DNA of 21,269 bases from the IMG/VR virus record IMGVR_UViG_3300042988_000088, positions 1 through 21,269 of that record; one strand, written 5' to 3'. This stretch comes from a virus. The notes beneath the pieces were generated by a model. It was not told the origin of the DNA. It ran no database searches and was given only the letters and a program-made list of their open reading frames with translations. This document shows, in pieces, positions 6,277-15,327 of the stretch (its first letter is position 1; every line of letters starts with the position of its first letter). The position numbers and the translations under genes were made by a program.

Positions 6277-7884
6277 ATGCCTGTGATCGCACTGGTGGGT
6301 TTTGCCGGTGAGAACCGGGCCATCCACCCCAAGCTGCTGCCCGATCCGGTCGGCACGGTTTCGCGCAACCAGAAGCCGGGCCGGGGCGACCTGCGATCAT
6401 GGAAACAGCCCACCACCGTGGCCTCCGTGCCGGGCGGCCGGCAGACCATCTACCGCATGGGCCGCGACGTTGCCAGCGACAGCCAGTATTGGCTTTCGTG
6501 GACTGGCGTGGTGCACGCCGTGCGCGGCTTCGATGCGCAGGACACCACCGAGCGCACCTACTTCACGGGCGACGGGGCGCCGAAGGTCACCGACAACGTG
6601 ATGGCGCTGGCGTCAGCGCCTTACCCGACCACCAGCCGGCCCCTGGGCGTGCCAGCGCCGACATCGCCCCCGCTGGTATCGACCGACACCGGCACCTGGG
6701 AAGGCGAGACGGAGACGTATTTCTACGTCTACACCTACGTCAACGATTGGGGCTGGGAGTCGGCGCCGTCACCGGTCAGCTTGCAGAACGAGCGCCCAAG
6801 CGACGCCACCGCCACGATCAGCGGGTTCGTGAACCCAGCGGCCGGCAACTACCAGGTCAACCGCATCCGGGTGTACCGAACGCAGACCGGAGCGGCGGGC
6901 GCGGAGTTCTTCTTCCTGCGCGAGATTGCGCTCGGCACGGCCTCCTTCAAGGACACCAACGGCACTCTGGGCGAGGTGCTGCCAACGGCCACGTGGTCGA
7001 TGCCGCCCTCGGACCTGAGCTTTCTGACGACGCTGTGGAACGGCATGCTGGCCGGCATCAGCGGCAACTCGGTGCGCTTCTGCGAGCCGTACACGCCTTA
7101 CGCCTGGCCGGGCTCCTACGATGTCATCCCACCGGACAGCAAGCCCGTGGGCTTGGGCGTGGTCGGCCAGTCGCTTGTCGTGCTCACCACCGGCCGCCCG
7201 CTGCTGGTGGCGGGCTCATCGCCCGAGGCTATGGATCAGCAACCGCTCGACCTGCCGCAGGGCTGTGTGGCGCCGCGCTCGATCGTGTCGATGGGCTCCG
7301 GCGTGGCTTGGGCCTCCGAAGACGGCCTGTGCTGGTATGGCGCTGGTGGTGCCCGCATCCTGACGGCCGGCATCATGACACGCGAGGACTGGCAGGCCAT
7401 GAACCCGGCCAGCATCATCGGCCGGTTCTACGAGGGCCTGTACTTCGGCAGCTACCTCGACGGCGCGACGCGGCGCGGGTTCATGATCGACCCCAACAGT
7501 CCGCAGGGCGTGTTCTTCCTCGACGCTGGCTACGTGGCCATGCACTTCGACGAGTTGAAGGACCAGCTTTACGTGCTGTCGGGCGCCGACGTGCAGAAGT
7601 GGGACGCCGGCCAGCCGTTCACCTACCGCTTCCGCTCTAAGGTCTTCAAGGCGCCGAAGCCGACGAACTTCGCGTGCTGCGAAGTCGTGGCCGACGCCTA
7701 CCCGGTGACGGTGCGGGTCTTCGGTGACAACGAACTCCGGCACACCGAGGAAGTCGCCGGCCGTGGCCTGTTCCGCCTGCCGTCCGGGTTTATGGCCACC
7801 GACTGGCAGATTGAGGTGGAGGGCACAAACCCCGTGCAGAGTGTCGCTATCGCGCATGCCGTCACCGAACTGAAGAACGCATGA
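6277..7884 (+). CDS. Tail nozzle-like protein A (T7 gp12-type architecture)
   Basis: A 535-residue protein with AGGGGG about seven bases before the ATG. It is clearly homologous to the protein at 16384-18123: shared blocks include LLPD.....N....G.L near the N-terminus, TIY..G......W..W..VV.AV.G..AQD, YTGDGAPK-like FTGDGAPK, Y(V)YTYV.D.G.ES, R(I/V)YR.QTG, VLP...WS.PP, L.NGM.A...G, FCEPY.P.AWP..Y and S.DGL..YGA. The middle region (find the object, give its position value, test a tag in [14 protein letters not shown]) resembles the platform of podovirus tail nozzles such as T7 gp12, which form a hexamer at the tail tip. That assignment is inference from pattern. The ATGA overlap with the next fibre gene indicates tight coupling. 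Confidence 0.6.
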   Translation: MPVIALVGFAGENRAIHPKLLPDPVGTVSRNQKPGRGDLRSWKQPTTVASVPGGRQTIYRMGRDVASDSQYWLSWTGVVHAVRGFDAQDTTERTYFTGDGAPKVTDNVMALASAPYPTTSRPLGVPAPTSPPLVSTDTGTWEGETETYFYVYTYVNDWGWESAPSPVSLQNERPSDATATISGFVNPAAGNYQVNRIRVYRTQTGAAGAEFFFLREIALGTASFKDTNGTLGEVLPTATWSMPPSDLSFLTTLWNGMLAGISGNSVRFCEPYTPYAWPGSYDVIPPDSKPVGLGVVGQSLVVLTTGRPLLVAGSSPEAMDQQPLDLPQGCVAPRSIVSMGSGVAWASEDGLCWYGAGGARILTAGIMTREDWQAMNPASIIGRFYEGLYFGSYLDGATRRGFMIDPNSPQGVFFLDAGYVAMHFDELKDQLYVLSGADVQKWDAGQPFTYRFRSKVFKAPKPTNFACCEVVADAYPVTVRVFGDNELRHTEEVAGRGLFRLPSGFMATDWQIEVEGTNPVQSVAIAHAVTELKNA

Positions 7885-10850
7885 GCGATCCGCGCACCGA
7901 CATCCCGACGCCGAACGCGCCGAACTTCGAGCAGCGCATCAGGGAAACCCTGATGACCTACCTCGGGCGCCAAGGGAGCCCGCTTGATCGTGGCGTGACA
8001 CTGCGCGACCTGGTGGAGAACGGGCTTGTCAGCCTGTCGCCTGGCTATCGCGGCAAAGGCACGCCGTCGCTGCGGCCCGGTGATGCAGTGGCCGAGTCCG
8101 ACGAGCCAGACCTGACGCCGCCGCCGACGCCCACGGGCTTCACCGTCACGGCTGGCATCAACTTCGTCTACATCGAGCACGACAACCCGACCTACCCGCA
8201 GGGCCGCGGCCATCTTCACACCCGGGTGTACGCCGTCAAAATGACGGCCGGAGCACCGCTGCCAACCTTCGGCGACGCCGTGGAAGTCGGCCAGTTCACG
8301 GGCGCCGTGTGGGCGATGCCGAGCGAGCCAGCGACCACCTGGCGACTGTGGATCAAGTGGGAAACCATCGACAACGTGCTGAGTGTCAGCCCCGCTGGCG
8401 GCACGAACGGCCTTGAGGCCACCACCGGCCAGGATGTCACGCTGTTGCTGGAGGCGCTGCGCGGGCAAATCCGCGAGTCGGAGCTATACCAGGCTCTGGG
8501 CGATCGCATCAACCTGATCGACGCGCCGGCGACGGTAGCGGGTAGCGTCAGTGCCCGCCTGCTTGCCGAAGCCAGCCAACGCGCTGCCGACATCCTCGCC
8601 GAAGCCAGGGACCGGATTGCCGCAGACGACTCGCTAGGCTCATCGATCACGACGCTGCAAAGCACGACTTCGACGCAGGCCACGCAGATTTTTGGGCTTA
8701 CGACCCGGGTGACGAATGCCGAATCCAGCATCGTCACACTCAACCAGACCACATCGGATCAGGCCACGTCACTGTCGGCGCTCACGACACGAGTAGGCAC
8801 CTCCGAGTCGTCGATCATCAGCTTGCAGACGACAACGGCTAGTCAAGCGACCGCGCTGACCAGCCTGACCACTCGCGTAGGTAACGCAGAGTCCAGCATC
8901 AGCACGCTTGAGGCGACAACGAGCGACCAGGCCACGACGCTAACCACGTTGTCCACCACCATTGGACAGAAGAACCGCACGTTCGCGCAAGCCAGCGCCC
9001 CGGCCAGCACGCCGTCGTACACGCTGATTGAGAACGACCTGTGGTACGACACCGACGACAATTTCAAGCTCTACCGCTGGACCGGCTTGGCGTGGGCCGA
9101 CACGTCTGACTCTCGAATCACGACTCAGGGTTCGCAGATCACCAGCCTTCAAACTACGACGGCCAACCAGGCAACCGCGCTGACCAGCCTCACTACCCGG
9201 GTGGGGACTGCCGAGTCCAGCATCACCAACCTTCAGACCACGACGGCCAACCAAGCGACCAGCATCAGCACACTGACGTCCACGGTCAACGGCAACACGT
9301 CGTCGATCCAGACGCTGGCGACCACCACGGACGGGCTCAAAAGCCAGTTCACCGTCAAGATCGACAACAACGGGTACGTCTCGGGCTTCGGGCTGGCATC
9401 CACTCCCGTCAACAGCACGCTGATTAGCGAGTTCATTGTCAGGGCCGACTCGTTTGCCATCGCATCGCCGTCGGGCCCCGGCATCTCGCCGGCCGAGCCC
9501 TTCATCGTGCGCACCACGCCGACCATCATCAACGGCGTGTTGGTACCGGTGGGCGTCTACATCGCCGATGCCTTCATCCAGAACGGCACTATCACCAACG
9601 CCAAGATCGCCACGGCGGCCATTGACGACGCCAAGATCGCCAACCTGAGCGCGAGCAAGATCAAGGCCGGCAGCATCGACACCGGTGAATACATCCAAAG
9701 CTCCAGCTACGTGGCGGGCTCCCAGGGCTGGCGGATCAACGGTAACGGCAACGCGGAGTTCTCCGGTGTCGTGGTGCGGGGCACCGTGTTTGCCACCGAC
9801 GGCGAGTTCACTGGCACCATCAAGGCCGGCACGACGATCCTGGGCAGCCAGGCCACCAACTACGGCAGCGGCACAGGCTTCTTTTCCGGCCTGGACGTCG
9901 GCACGTACAAGTGGCGTGTCGGCAACCCGTCAGGCGCCCGCATCCAGTGGACCGGATCGGCGGTAGAGGTCTACAACGCCAGCGGCCAACTGACGATTTC
10001 GTCGGGCGGCATCTCGGCCAGCTTTGTATCGGGGCTTGGCACGCTGGCCACGCAGAACAGCGTCAGCACCTCACAGGTGAGTGGGCTGGGCACCCTGGCC
10101 ACGAAGAACAGCGTGAGCGCCACCACGGAAGTCACGGGGCTTGGCACGCTGGCGACCAAGAACAGCGTGAGCGCGGCAACCGAGGTGACTGGCCTCGGGG
10201 CTCTGGCCACGCAGAACTCGGTCAACTGGAACACCCAGATTGTCAACATCCCGGCCTTCGGCAACTTCGCCTACCTGAGCCAGATCACGTCGGCGAACAT
10301 CAGCACCTACATCGCTGGCGCGGCCATCGGCGAGGCCTACATTGCCAACGCCGCCATCACGTCGGCCAAGATCGCGGATGCCGCCATTGGCAGCGCAAAG
10401 ATCGGCGACGCCGCGATCACCTCGGCGAAGATCGCCAATGCAGAGGTGAGCACGCTGAAGATCGCCGGCAACGCCGTGACGGTGCCGATCTACAACTCGA
10501 ACTTTGTCGATACCCGGACTTACGGCACATCCTGGTACACGGTTCTGAGCATGACTGTCCCGGTCAGCGGCCTTCAGTTTGGCGAATACATCGGCCTGAT
10601 CGTCAACTCGGTGTCCTCAATCTACCCAGCAGACTCGGTGAACACTGACGTCATTCTTGGCATCTTCATCAATGGCGTCCTGGTGACTGAGCTTGCGACC
10701 AGCATCAACATCTATGGCTTCAGCCACGCCGGCGCCGGGTATGCGCTTGTCACCAATGGCAGCAACTCGGTGGAGTTCAAGATCAGGACCAACGCCAACA
10801 AACAAATGACCGTCGTGACCTACGCAACAGCACTGGCAGGCAAACGATGA
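7881..10850 (+). CDS. Large tail fibre with gpJ-type DUF1983 module and coiled-coil repeats
   Basis: A 989-residue host-recognition protein. The N-terminal ~75 residues are the probable attachment region. Residues ~77-183 form a fibronectin-III-like domain ([12 protein letters not shown]...[17 protein letters not shown]...TTGQDV) as in lambda gpJ-type tip proteins. Residues 262-365 hold three full and one partial 28-residue repeats (TT..QAT.L..LTTRVG.AESSI..LQ). Residues 366-425 are an inserted module ([27 protein letters not shown]), and 426-481 two more repeats. Then comes DUF1983 ([34 protein letters not shown]). Two AKIA/AAI repeat tracts and four GLGTLAT repeats (716-786) follow. The last ~125 residues form a beta-rich, serine- and asparagine-rich tip that may bind receptor. 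The protein is unusual in a podovirus-like gene order, since gpJ modules are typical of long-tailed phages. Confidence 0.8.
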   Translation: MSDPRTDIPTPNAPNFEQRIRETLMTYLGRQGSPLDRGVTLRDLVENGLVSLSPGYRGKGTPSLRPGDAVAESDEPDLTPPPTPTGFTVTAGINFVYIEHDNPTYPQGRGHLHTRVYAVKMTAGAPLPTFGDAVEVGQFTGAVWAMPSEPATTWRLWIKWETIDNVLSVSPAGGTNGLEATTGQDVTLLLEALRGQIRESELYQALGDRINLIDAPATVAGSVSARLLAEASQRAADILAEARDRIAADDSLGSSITTLQSTTSTQATQIFGLTTRVTNAESSIVTLNQTTSDQATSLSALTTRVGTSESSIISLQTTTASQATALTSLTTRVGNAESSISTLEATTSDQATTLTTLSTTIGQKNRTFAQASAPASTPSYTLIENDLWYDTDDNFKLYRWTGLAWADTSDSRITTQGSQITSLQTTTANQATALTSLTTRVGTAESSITNLQTTTANQATSISTLTSTVNGNTSSIQTLATTTDGLKSQFTVKIDNNGYVSGFGLASTPVNSTLISEFIVRADSFAIASPSGPGISPAEPFIVRTTPTIINGVLVPVGVYIADAFIQNGTITNAKIATAAIDDAKIANLSASKIKAGSIDTGEYIQSSSYVAGSQGWRINGNGNAEFSGVVVRGTVFATDGEFTGTIKAGTTILGSQATNYGSGTGFFSGLDVGTYKWRVGNPSGARIQWTGSAVEVYNASGQLTISSGGISASFVSGLGTLATQNSVSTSQVSGLGTLATKNSVSATTEVTGLGTLATKNSVSAATEVTGLGALATQNSVNWNTQIVNIPAFGNFAYLSQITSANISTYIAGAAIGEAYIANAAITSAKIADAAIGSAKIGDAAITSAKIANAEVSTLKIAGNAVTVPIYNSNFVDTRTYGTSWYTVLSMTVPVSGLQFGEYIGLIVNSVSSIYPADSVNTDVILGIFINGVLVTELATSINIYGFSHAGAGYALVTNGSNSVEFKIRTNANKQMTVVTYATALAGKR
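8664..9323 (+). repeat. 84-bp coding repeats of the fibre coiled coil (3 + 2 units, interrupted)
   Basis: Units of 84 bases (28 codons) begin at 8664, 8748 and 8832, with a truncated fourth from 8916. After a 60-codon insert, two more units start at 9156 and 9240. Each encodes TT..QAT...LT(T/S).V...ESSI..L-type sequence; the last unit is the most diverged. Protein identity is higher than DNA identity, so the array is old and under selection for the coiled coil rather than freshly amplified. Confidence 0.8.
10026..10238 (+). repeat. Four GLGTLAT repeats in the fibre (51-54 bp units)
   Basis: Units start at 10026 (51 bases), 10077, 10131 and 10185 (54 bases each). All encode V(S/T)GLG(T/A)LAT(Q/K)NSV followed by a variable Ser/Thr spacer. 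The motif recurs in many phage fibres and probably forms trimeric shaft turns. Flanking it are Ala-Lys-Ile repeat tracts at about 9598-9670 and 10330-10470 (AKIA, AAI(T/G)SAKI). Confidence 0.75.
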
Positions 10851-11434
10851 AGCGCTTTCTTTCGGTCGATGACCTTGGTTTCGTGTACGGCTACTCGGCG
10901 GGCCTGGAGCCCCCTGGGCCCGGGTGGGTTGAGATTGAGTTCGACGCGAGCCAGGCCGTCACCGCCATGACCAGGTTCCGCATGGTAGACGGCGAGCTTA
11001 TTGACACCGGCATCACGAAGCTGCCGCCGATGCCGTACATGCAGTGGGTCAACGGCAACTGGACCGACCCCCGCGACTTGGATGCCGTCAAGGCCGATAA
11101 GTGGGCAGAGATGAAGGCGCGGCGCGACCAGGAAGAACACGGCGGTTTCTATTGGGATGGTTCGCTGTTTGACTCCGATCTTGCGTCACAGTCCAAGATC
11201 ATCGGCGCCGTGCAGCTTGCCAACCTGCACCAGTCGTCGTTTTCGATCGACTGGACGCTGGCCGACAACACGGTTCGCACCCTGGACGCCGCTGACATGA
11301 ACGCCGTCGGCGTGGCCATGGCGCAGCATGTCAACGCGCAGCACGTCACGGCCCGGGCTGTGCGGCAAGCCATCGAGGCGGCCGCCACCATCGAAGAGGT
11401 GCAGGCCATCGCGTGGCCAGAGCCACCGAACTGA
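10847..11434 (+). CDS. DUF4376-type tail-fibre accessory / assembly protein
   Basis: A 195-residue protein whose ATG overlaps the fibre stop (ATGA). The N-terminal ~75 residues are variable and fibre-associated. After a linker ([23 protein letters not shown]), residues ~95-190 show the DUF4376 pattern: [26 protein letters not shown], then [47 protein letters not shown]. Such proteins follow fibre genes in many phages and are thought to assist fibre folding or attachment, or to be a fibre component. The overlapping translation with the 989-residue fibre suggests that fibre is its partner. Confidence 0.75.
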   Translation: MKRFLSVDDLGFVYGYSAGLEPPGPGWVEIEFDASQAVTAMTRFRMVDGELIDTGITKLPPMPYMQWVNGNWTDPRDLDAVKADKWAEMKARRDQEEHGGFYWDGSLFDSDLASQSKIIGAVQLANLHQSSFSIDWTLADNTVRTLDAADMNAVGVAMAQHVNAQHVTARAVRQAIEAAATIEEVQAIAWPEPPN

Positions 11435-11478
11435 GCCTTGCGAGGCGATAATTCACCGACCATTGCAGGGTAGCCACA
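11435..11478 (+). promoter_or_regulatory. Possible promoter and GTAGCC element before the S74 fibre gene
   Basis: This 44-base gap contains a small hairpin GCCT/AGGC (11435-11446), a -10-like GATAAT (11447-11452) with no good -35, an AGGG (11467-11470) that can serve as ribosome-binding site, and GTAGCCACA (11470-11478) directly abutting the ATG. The last string also precedes the acetyltransferase start at 18454. Promoter activity is a weak inference. Confidence 0.2.
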
Positions 11479-14439
11479 ATGTCATCATTGCTACGACTCA
11501 CAAACAACGGCATCAGCACGCTACCGGCTGGCGCAGCGGCCGACGCCACCTCGATCACGGTGGCCACGGGCGAGGGCGCCCGGTTCCCGACCCTGAGCGC
11601 TGGTCAGTATTTCATGGCCACCCTCGTGCAGTCGGGAACCGCCTTGGAGATCGTGAAGGTCACTGCCCGATCAGGCGACGTGCTGACCGTCACGCGGGCC
11701 CAGGAGGGCACCACGGCCCTGACGCTTCCGGCTGGCTCGCGCATCGAGCACCGGCTGACGGCCGGCACCTTGCTGACCGAGTTCGCCAGGATCGACGCCG
11801 ACATCCTGGACCTGCAAGACCTGGTGGGCACCAAGCAAGATGCCCTCGTCTCGGGCACCAACATCAAGACCGTCAACGGCTCAAGCCTGCTGGGCTCCGG
11901 CAACCTTCAGATCGACGTCGGCGTCACTGCCTTCAACACGCGCACGGGCGCCGTCACGCTGACCTCGGGCGACGTCACCACGGCGCTGGGCTACACGCCC
12001 TACAACAGCACCAACCCGAACGGCTACATCACGTCCTCGGCGTTGACGCCATACCTGACTGCCGCGACGGCAGCAGCCACCTACCTGGCGCTTGCCGGAG
12101 GCACGCTGGCCGGAGCGCTCACCTACAGCCCCGGCACTGCCAACGGCCTGCTGTTCCTCAACGGCAGCAAGGTGGTCAGCAGTGGAGCGGGGTTGACGTT
12201 TGATGGGGTGAGTCTCGGGATCGGGACGGGCTTGCCCCTTCACCGCCTTCATGCAGTAACGTCAAACTCCGCTGGCGTGGCCCTGTTTGAAAGCGCGTCC
12301 AGTTCGGCGGTGGCTATTGGCCTTAAAAACACCGCATCGCCCCAGTTCTACACGCAGTTGGTATCTGAGGGCGACAACTTCTACGTCCAGACCAACGGTT
12401 CCGCCAGATTCTGGGTTGACGGCGCGGGGAATGCGGGCCTGGGGGTGCTGCCGAACACCTGGAGCCAACTTAAAGCAATGCAGATTGGCATGGGCGCTGC
12501 ATTCTCCGGGCACGGCTTCTACCCGGATGCGTACATGAATAGCAACGCCTATTACGACGGGGCAACTTGGCGCTATATCGTCAGTTCACAAGCTGCACTT
12601 GGTTTTGACGCTCGTGCAACTTCGGGCGAGTTTGTTTGGCTAGCCGCCCCTCCCGGAACCGCAGGTAGTCCGATTCCCTTCAGCAATGCTATGACGCTGA
12701 ATTCTTCGGGGGAATTGGTTGTCGGGTGGAGCGGTGCGACTGGAAATAAGCTGATTGTTGGCGGCGTCACAAGGTCTGCACAGCAGGGCCTTCGTAACGC
12801 GCTTGCGTTCAGTATTGACAATACATCAGGCGCACCTACTTGGGCGCAGCAAAATCTTATTGGTCACTATTACACTGGATCGCAAGACGCAATATCTATT
12901 CGCGTTCCATCGTATAGCAATTCAAACACCGCTAGTTACGACATTCTTGCGGATGGAACGCACATTCTGTACGCGGCTGGCGGCGGCGGCAACACTGGAT
13001 CAGCAGCAAGCGAATTAGTCCGTATTTCCGCTTCAGGGAACGCTTTATTCAACACGCCAGTTGGAGTGCATAACGCCACGGTCACCAACGTTTCCAACAT
13101 AGGTGGCGGGGTCACGATTCGCGGAACAGGAAGTGGCCCTAACAGCCGGGTTGGCCTGTTCTTGCAGGGCTCTGACCGTATCGGAGCCGCGATTGCTGCT
13201 GCACGCGAGGACTCGGGTCTGACGTGGAGAACGTACCTCGCGTTTTACACGAATAGCTTAACAGGCGGCGACACCCAAGACATCCAGGAAAGCATGCGCC
13301 TGGATTCGAGAAAAAACCTTGGAGTAGGGGTTGTGCCAATGCCTTGGACGCAGGGGCAGGCACTGCAAGTTGGCTCTACGGCCTACGGCTCTATTTCCGA
13401 TAACGGATTTTCTGCGTTCTCTTTTGGGACGAATTACTACATCAATTCCGGTGTTAACCGATACATCGGAGACGGGTATTCGGCTGTGTACTCTCAGGAG
13501 GCGGGTGCACACAAGTGGTTCACTGCCCCCTCTGGCACAGCAGGCTCTGAGGTTCCCTTCAACGGTCCGAAGATGATGCTGTCCCAGGTAGGAAATTTTC
13601 TGGTAGGCACGACCACCGTAAGCAACATATTTGGTCTTACGCACACTTTTGCGAACGCGGGAGGCAGTTCGACAATAGCGGTACAAGGCAACAGCGGCAC
13701 TGGATATATTGCTGCAATCGGTGCTGACACTGATATCGGCACCATCACCTCCGGGGGCGCCTTGCTACTTTCGGTCGCCAATGGGAATGCAGCCCGCATC
13801 ACCTCTGGCCGCTATTTCAAGGTTAGTAATACCGGCGTTTACTCGGTCACAAACCTTCTATCTGGAGTTGAAGCCACTCACCAGTTTGTAAGCAATAGCT
13901 CTATAAATCCGGCCGTATGGATTTCCAACAGAGACGGCTCAGTTGGTTCTTTGTTCCTAAGTTTGCCCGCGTCAAACGCGGCTGGTGACTATATTCGCTG
14001 TTTCGAGGAGGCAGGCGCTCAGACCGTTTTCAGAATTCGTGCAGATGGCAACGTTCAAAACACCAACAACTCCTACGGCGCAATCTCTGACGCCAAGCTG
14101 AAGAACGTCATCGGTGCAGTTTCGTCCACCTGGGAAAAGACCAAAGCCTACGAGTGGGTGGAGTACACGCTGAAGTCCGACCCGAGCGCGACGAAGTTGC
14201 TCGGCCTTGTGGCGCAGCAGGCGCAGGCCGTTAGCGGGGGGGTCATTGAGTCCACGCCTGACGTTGACCCAAAGACCAAACAGCCGACCGGCGATGTCAC
14301 GCTGGGCGTGAAGTATTCGGTGGTGTCCATGCAGTACCATCGCACCGTGCAGGAGGCCCAGCATCGCATCGAGGCGCTGGAGCAAGCCCTGCATCAACTC
14401 TTGCAGCGGATCGCTGCGCTTGAAACCCAAGGAGCCTGA
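11479..14439 (+). CDS. Tail fibre/spike with C-terminal S74 intramolecular chaperone
   Basis: A 986-residue protein. Residues 1 to ~95 (LTNNGISTLPAG...GEGARFP...EIVKVTAR...RAQEGT..L.LPAGSRIE.RLT) are an anchor homologous to the start of the collar fibre at 15450. A shaft section AFNTRTGAVTLTSGDVTTALGYTPYN follows. Residues ~238-867 are a lower-GC region carrying two diverged copies (~318-418 and ~613-713) of a unit G(V)LP..W.Q..A.Q.G..A......GF...N.YY......RYI...W..AP.GTAGS..PF. The end is a peptidase S74 domain: SDAKLKNVIG starting at Ser870, LGLVAQQ, KYSVVSMQYHRTVQEAQ and a final coiled coil (IEALEQALHQLLQRIAALE). S74 domains trimerise the fibre and then cut themselves off at the SD step; here about 116 residues would be released. 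Likely a receptor-binding or depolymerising fibre; no depolymerase motif is recognised. Confidence 0.88.
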   Translation: MSSLLRLTNNGISTLPAGAAADATSITVATGEGARFPTLSAGQYFMATLVQSGTALEIVKVTARSGDVLTVTRAQEGTTALTLPAGSRIEHRLTAGTLLTEFARIDADILDLQDLVGTKQDALVSGTNIKTVNGSSLLGSGNLQIDVGVTAFNTRTGAVTLTSGDVTTALGYTPYNSTNPNGYITSSALTPYLTAATAAATYLALAGGTLAGALTYSPGTANGLLFLNGSKVVSSGAGLTFDGVSLGIGTGLPLHRLHAVTSNSAGVALFESASSSAVAIGLKNTASPQFYTQLVSEGDNFYVQTNGSARFWVDGAGNAGLGVLPNTWSQLKAMQIGMGAAFSGHGFYPDAYMNSNAYYDGATWRYIVSSQAALGFDARATSGEFVWLAAPPGTAGSPIPFSNAMTLNSSGELVVGWSGATGNKLIVGGVTRSAQQGLRNALAFSIDNTSGAPTWAQQNLIGHYYTGSQDAISIRVPSYSNSNTASYDILADGTHILYAAGGGGNTGSAASELVRISASGNALFNTPVGVHNATVTNVSNIGGGVTIRGTGSGPNSRVGLFLQGSDRIGAAIAAAREDSGLTWRTYLAFYTNSLTGGDTQDIQESMRLDSRKNLGVGVVPMPWTQGQALQVGSTAYGSISDNGFSAFSFGTNYYINSGVNRYIGDGYSAVYSQEAGAHKWFTAPSGTAGSEVPFNGPKMMLSQVGNFLVGTTTVSNIFGLTHTFANAGGSSTIAVQGNSGTGYIAAIGADTDIGTITSGGALLLSVANGNAARITSGRYFKVSNTGVYSVTNLLSGVEATHQFVSNSSINPAVWISNRDGSVGSLFLSLPASNAAGDYIRCFEEAGAQTVFRIRADGNVQNTNNSYGAISDAKLKNVIGAVSSTWEKTKAYEWVEYTLKSDPSATKLLGLVAQQAQAVSGGVIESTPDVDPKTKQPTGDVTLGVKYSVVSMQYHRTVQEAQHRIEALEQALHQLLQRIAALETQGA

Positions 14440-14440
14440 C

Positions 14441-14803
14441 ATGGCCGACTACAAAGAAACGACTGTGGAGGGCACGGCCTACGTCCGGTGCCCGCAATTT
14501 ATTGGCTGGAACCCCTACGGTGGCACTCCGTCAATTTCGTTCGCCGAGGAACAGGTCATCAACCTGACGGGCGGGCAGACGATTCGCCAGCCGGCATCTG
14601 GCTTCACGGCCATGCTGACACCGGAGACGGCGACCAACGAGATCCCCATTCTTGACCCCACAACCGGTTTGCCCACCGGCACCTCGGTCACCTTCGCCCA
14701 GGTGTACGGGATCATGTACTCGGTCTACATCCAACTGGCGAAGGAGCGGGACGAAGCGGCGGCAGCGCCCGCGCCAACGCCAGCGCCTGCACCAGCCGAG
14801 TGA
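14441..14803 (+). CDS. Small conserved phage protein following the fibre, unknown function
   Basis: A 120-residue protein. ATG 14441 has AAGGAG (14429-14434) six bases upstream and follows the fibre stop by one base; the frame also has an earlier ATG at 14420 within the fibre gene, which is less likely. The sequence has TVEGTAYVRCPQFIGWNPYGGTPSISFAEEQVINLTGGQTIRQPASGF, then IPILDPTTGLPTGTSVTFAQVYGIMYSVYIQLAKERD, and ends with a flexible Ala/Pro tail of about 20 residues. Similar proteins of about 120 residues accompany tail genes in many phages without assigned role. It is probably a tail-associated or virion protein. The second half resembles a helix that could pack on another tail component. 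Confidence 0.6.
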   Translation: MADYKETTVEGTAYVRCPQFIGWNPYGGTPSISFAEEQVINLTGGQTIRQPASGFTAMLTPETATNEIPILDPTTGLPTGTSVTFAQVYGIMYSVYIQLAKERDEAAAAPAPTPAPAPAE

Positions 14804-14814
14804 CGAGGCAAAGC

Positions 14815-15081
14815 ATGAATGAGTTGAAGCGCCGCGTCCTGAATCTGCTGATCGCGCTGGACCAATTCATGTACGTGCTTTTGACGCTGGGCAACGGCTA
14901 TCCCGACGAAACCATGAGCGCGGCGGCATGGCGGCTTGAGCGGGCTGGCAAGTGGCAGGGCAAGCTGTTCCGGCCACTGATCGACGCCCTGTTCCGGCCG
15001 ATCGAGCGCGACCACTGCTACCAGTCTTTCATGTCCGAGGTGTACCGCCTGCACATTCCGGGCGTGCGCGATCTACCGTAG
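14815..15081 (+). CDS. Small conserved phage protein with hydrophobic N-terminal helix
   Basis: An 88-residue protein. ATG 14815 is preferred (GAGG at 14805-14808); a GTG at 14800 overlapping the previous stop would add five residues. The sequence MNELKRRVLNLLIALDQFMYVLLTLGNGYPDETMSAAAWR starts with a hydrophobic helix and is followed by basic, Arg-rich helices (GKLFRPLIDALFRPIERDHCYQSFMSEVYRLHIPG). The PDET.SAAAWR and HC..S...E patterns recur in small phage proteins of unknown function that often lie near lysis or tail genes. It could be membrane-associated, but one hydrophobic stretch of moderate strength does not establish a holin. No endolysin is visible next to it. Confidence 0.6.
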   Translation: MNELKRRVLNLLIALDQFMYVLLTLGNGYPDETMSAAAWRLERAGKWQGKLFRPLIDALFRPIERDHCYQSFMSEVYRLHIPGVRDLP

Positions 15082-15099
15082 CCAATCTATACTGGCTAC
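15078..15099 (+). promoter_or_regulatory. Dyad operator-like site around a -10-like box
   Basis: GTAGCCA (15078-15084) and its exact inverse TGGCTAC (15093-15099) flank an eight-base spacer in which TATACT (15088-15093) resembles a sigma70 -10 box. The left arm overlaps the end of the preceding gene. No convincing -35 is present. The layout suits a regulator binding over a promoter for the gene at 15130, but an RNA hairpin is an equally good reading. Confidence 0.3.
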
Positions 15100-15129
15100 A
15101 CATCCCTTCAACCACACTGGAGAACTGCT

Positions 15130-15327
15130 GTGCATATCAAGCTGCAACTGACCGTCGATCAAACGAACCTCGTGATGGCTGCGCTGGGCAAGCTGCCCTT
15201 TGAGGCGGTGGCGGACACCATCATGGAAATCCGAACCCAGGCGATGCCACAGGTGCAGCCGAAGCCGGAGGCCGAGCCGGAGGCCAAAGCTGAAGTTAAG
15301 CCCAAGGCCAAAGACAAGGCCGCCTGA
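15130..15327 (+). CDS. Small conserved phage protein, unknown function
   Basis: A 65-residue protein with a GTG start, supported by GGAGA (15119-15123) six bases upstream. The N-terminal part (HIKLQLTVDQTNLVMAALGKLPFEAVADTIMEIRTQA) matches a very common small phage protein pattern (L..eQ.N.vl.aLG.lPf..v...i..I..Q), predicted as a short strand and two helices. The remaining 25 residues are an alternating Glu/Lys/Pro/Ala tail (PKPEAEPEAKAEVKPKAKDKAA) that is probably disordered. The role is unknown. It is isolated by a 48-base gap upstream and a 122-base gap downstream, unlike most genes here, so it may have its own expression signals. Confidence 0.6.
   Translation: MHIKLQLTVDQTNLVMAALGKLPFEAVADTIMEIRTQAMPQVQPKPEAEPEAKAEVKPKAKDKAA

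Noticed and set aside
7881-10850. Evidence for a long-tailed (siphovirus) phage from the gpJ module
   Set aside because: No tape measure, tail tube or tail-terminator gene is seen between head and fibre genes, while nozzle-like and ejection-type genes are, so a short tail is better supported within this window.
14815-15081. Holin
   Set aside because: Only one moderately hydrophobic stretch interrupted by Asp, Gln and Asn, then strongly basic helices; no endolysin or spanin follows.
15078-15099. N4-type virion RNA polymerase hairpin promoter
   Set aside because: The capsid is N4-gp56-like, but N4 promoters have short stems with three-base loops. The loops here are seven to eight bases, and no virion RNA polymerase gene is visible.
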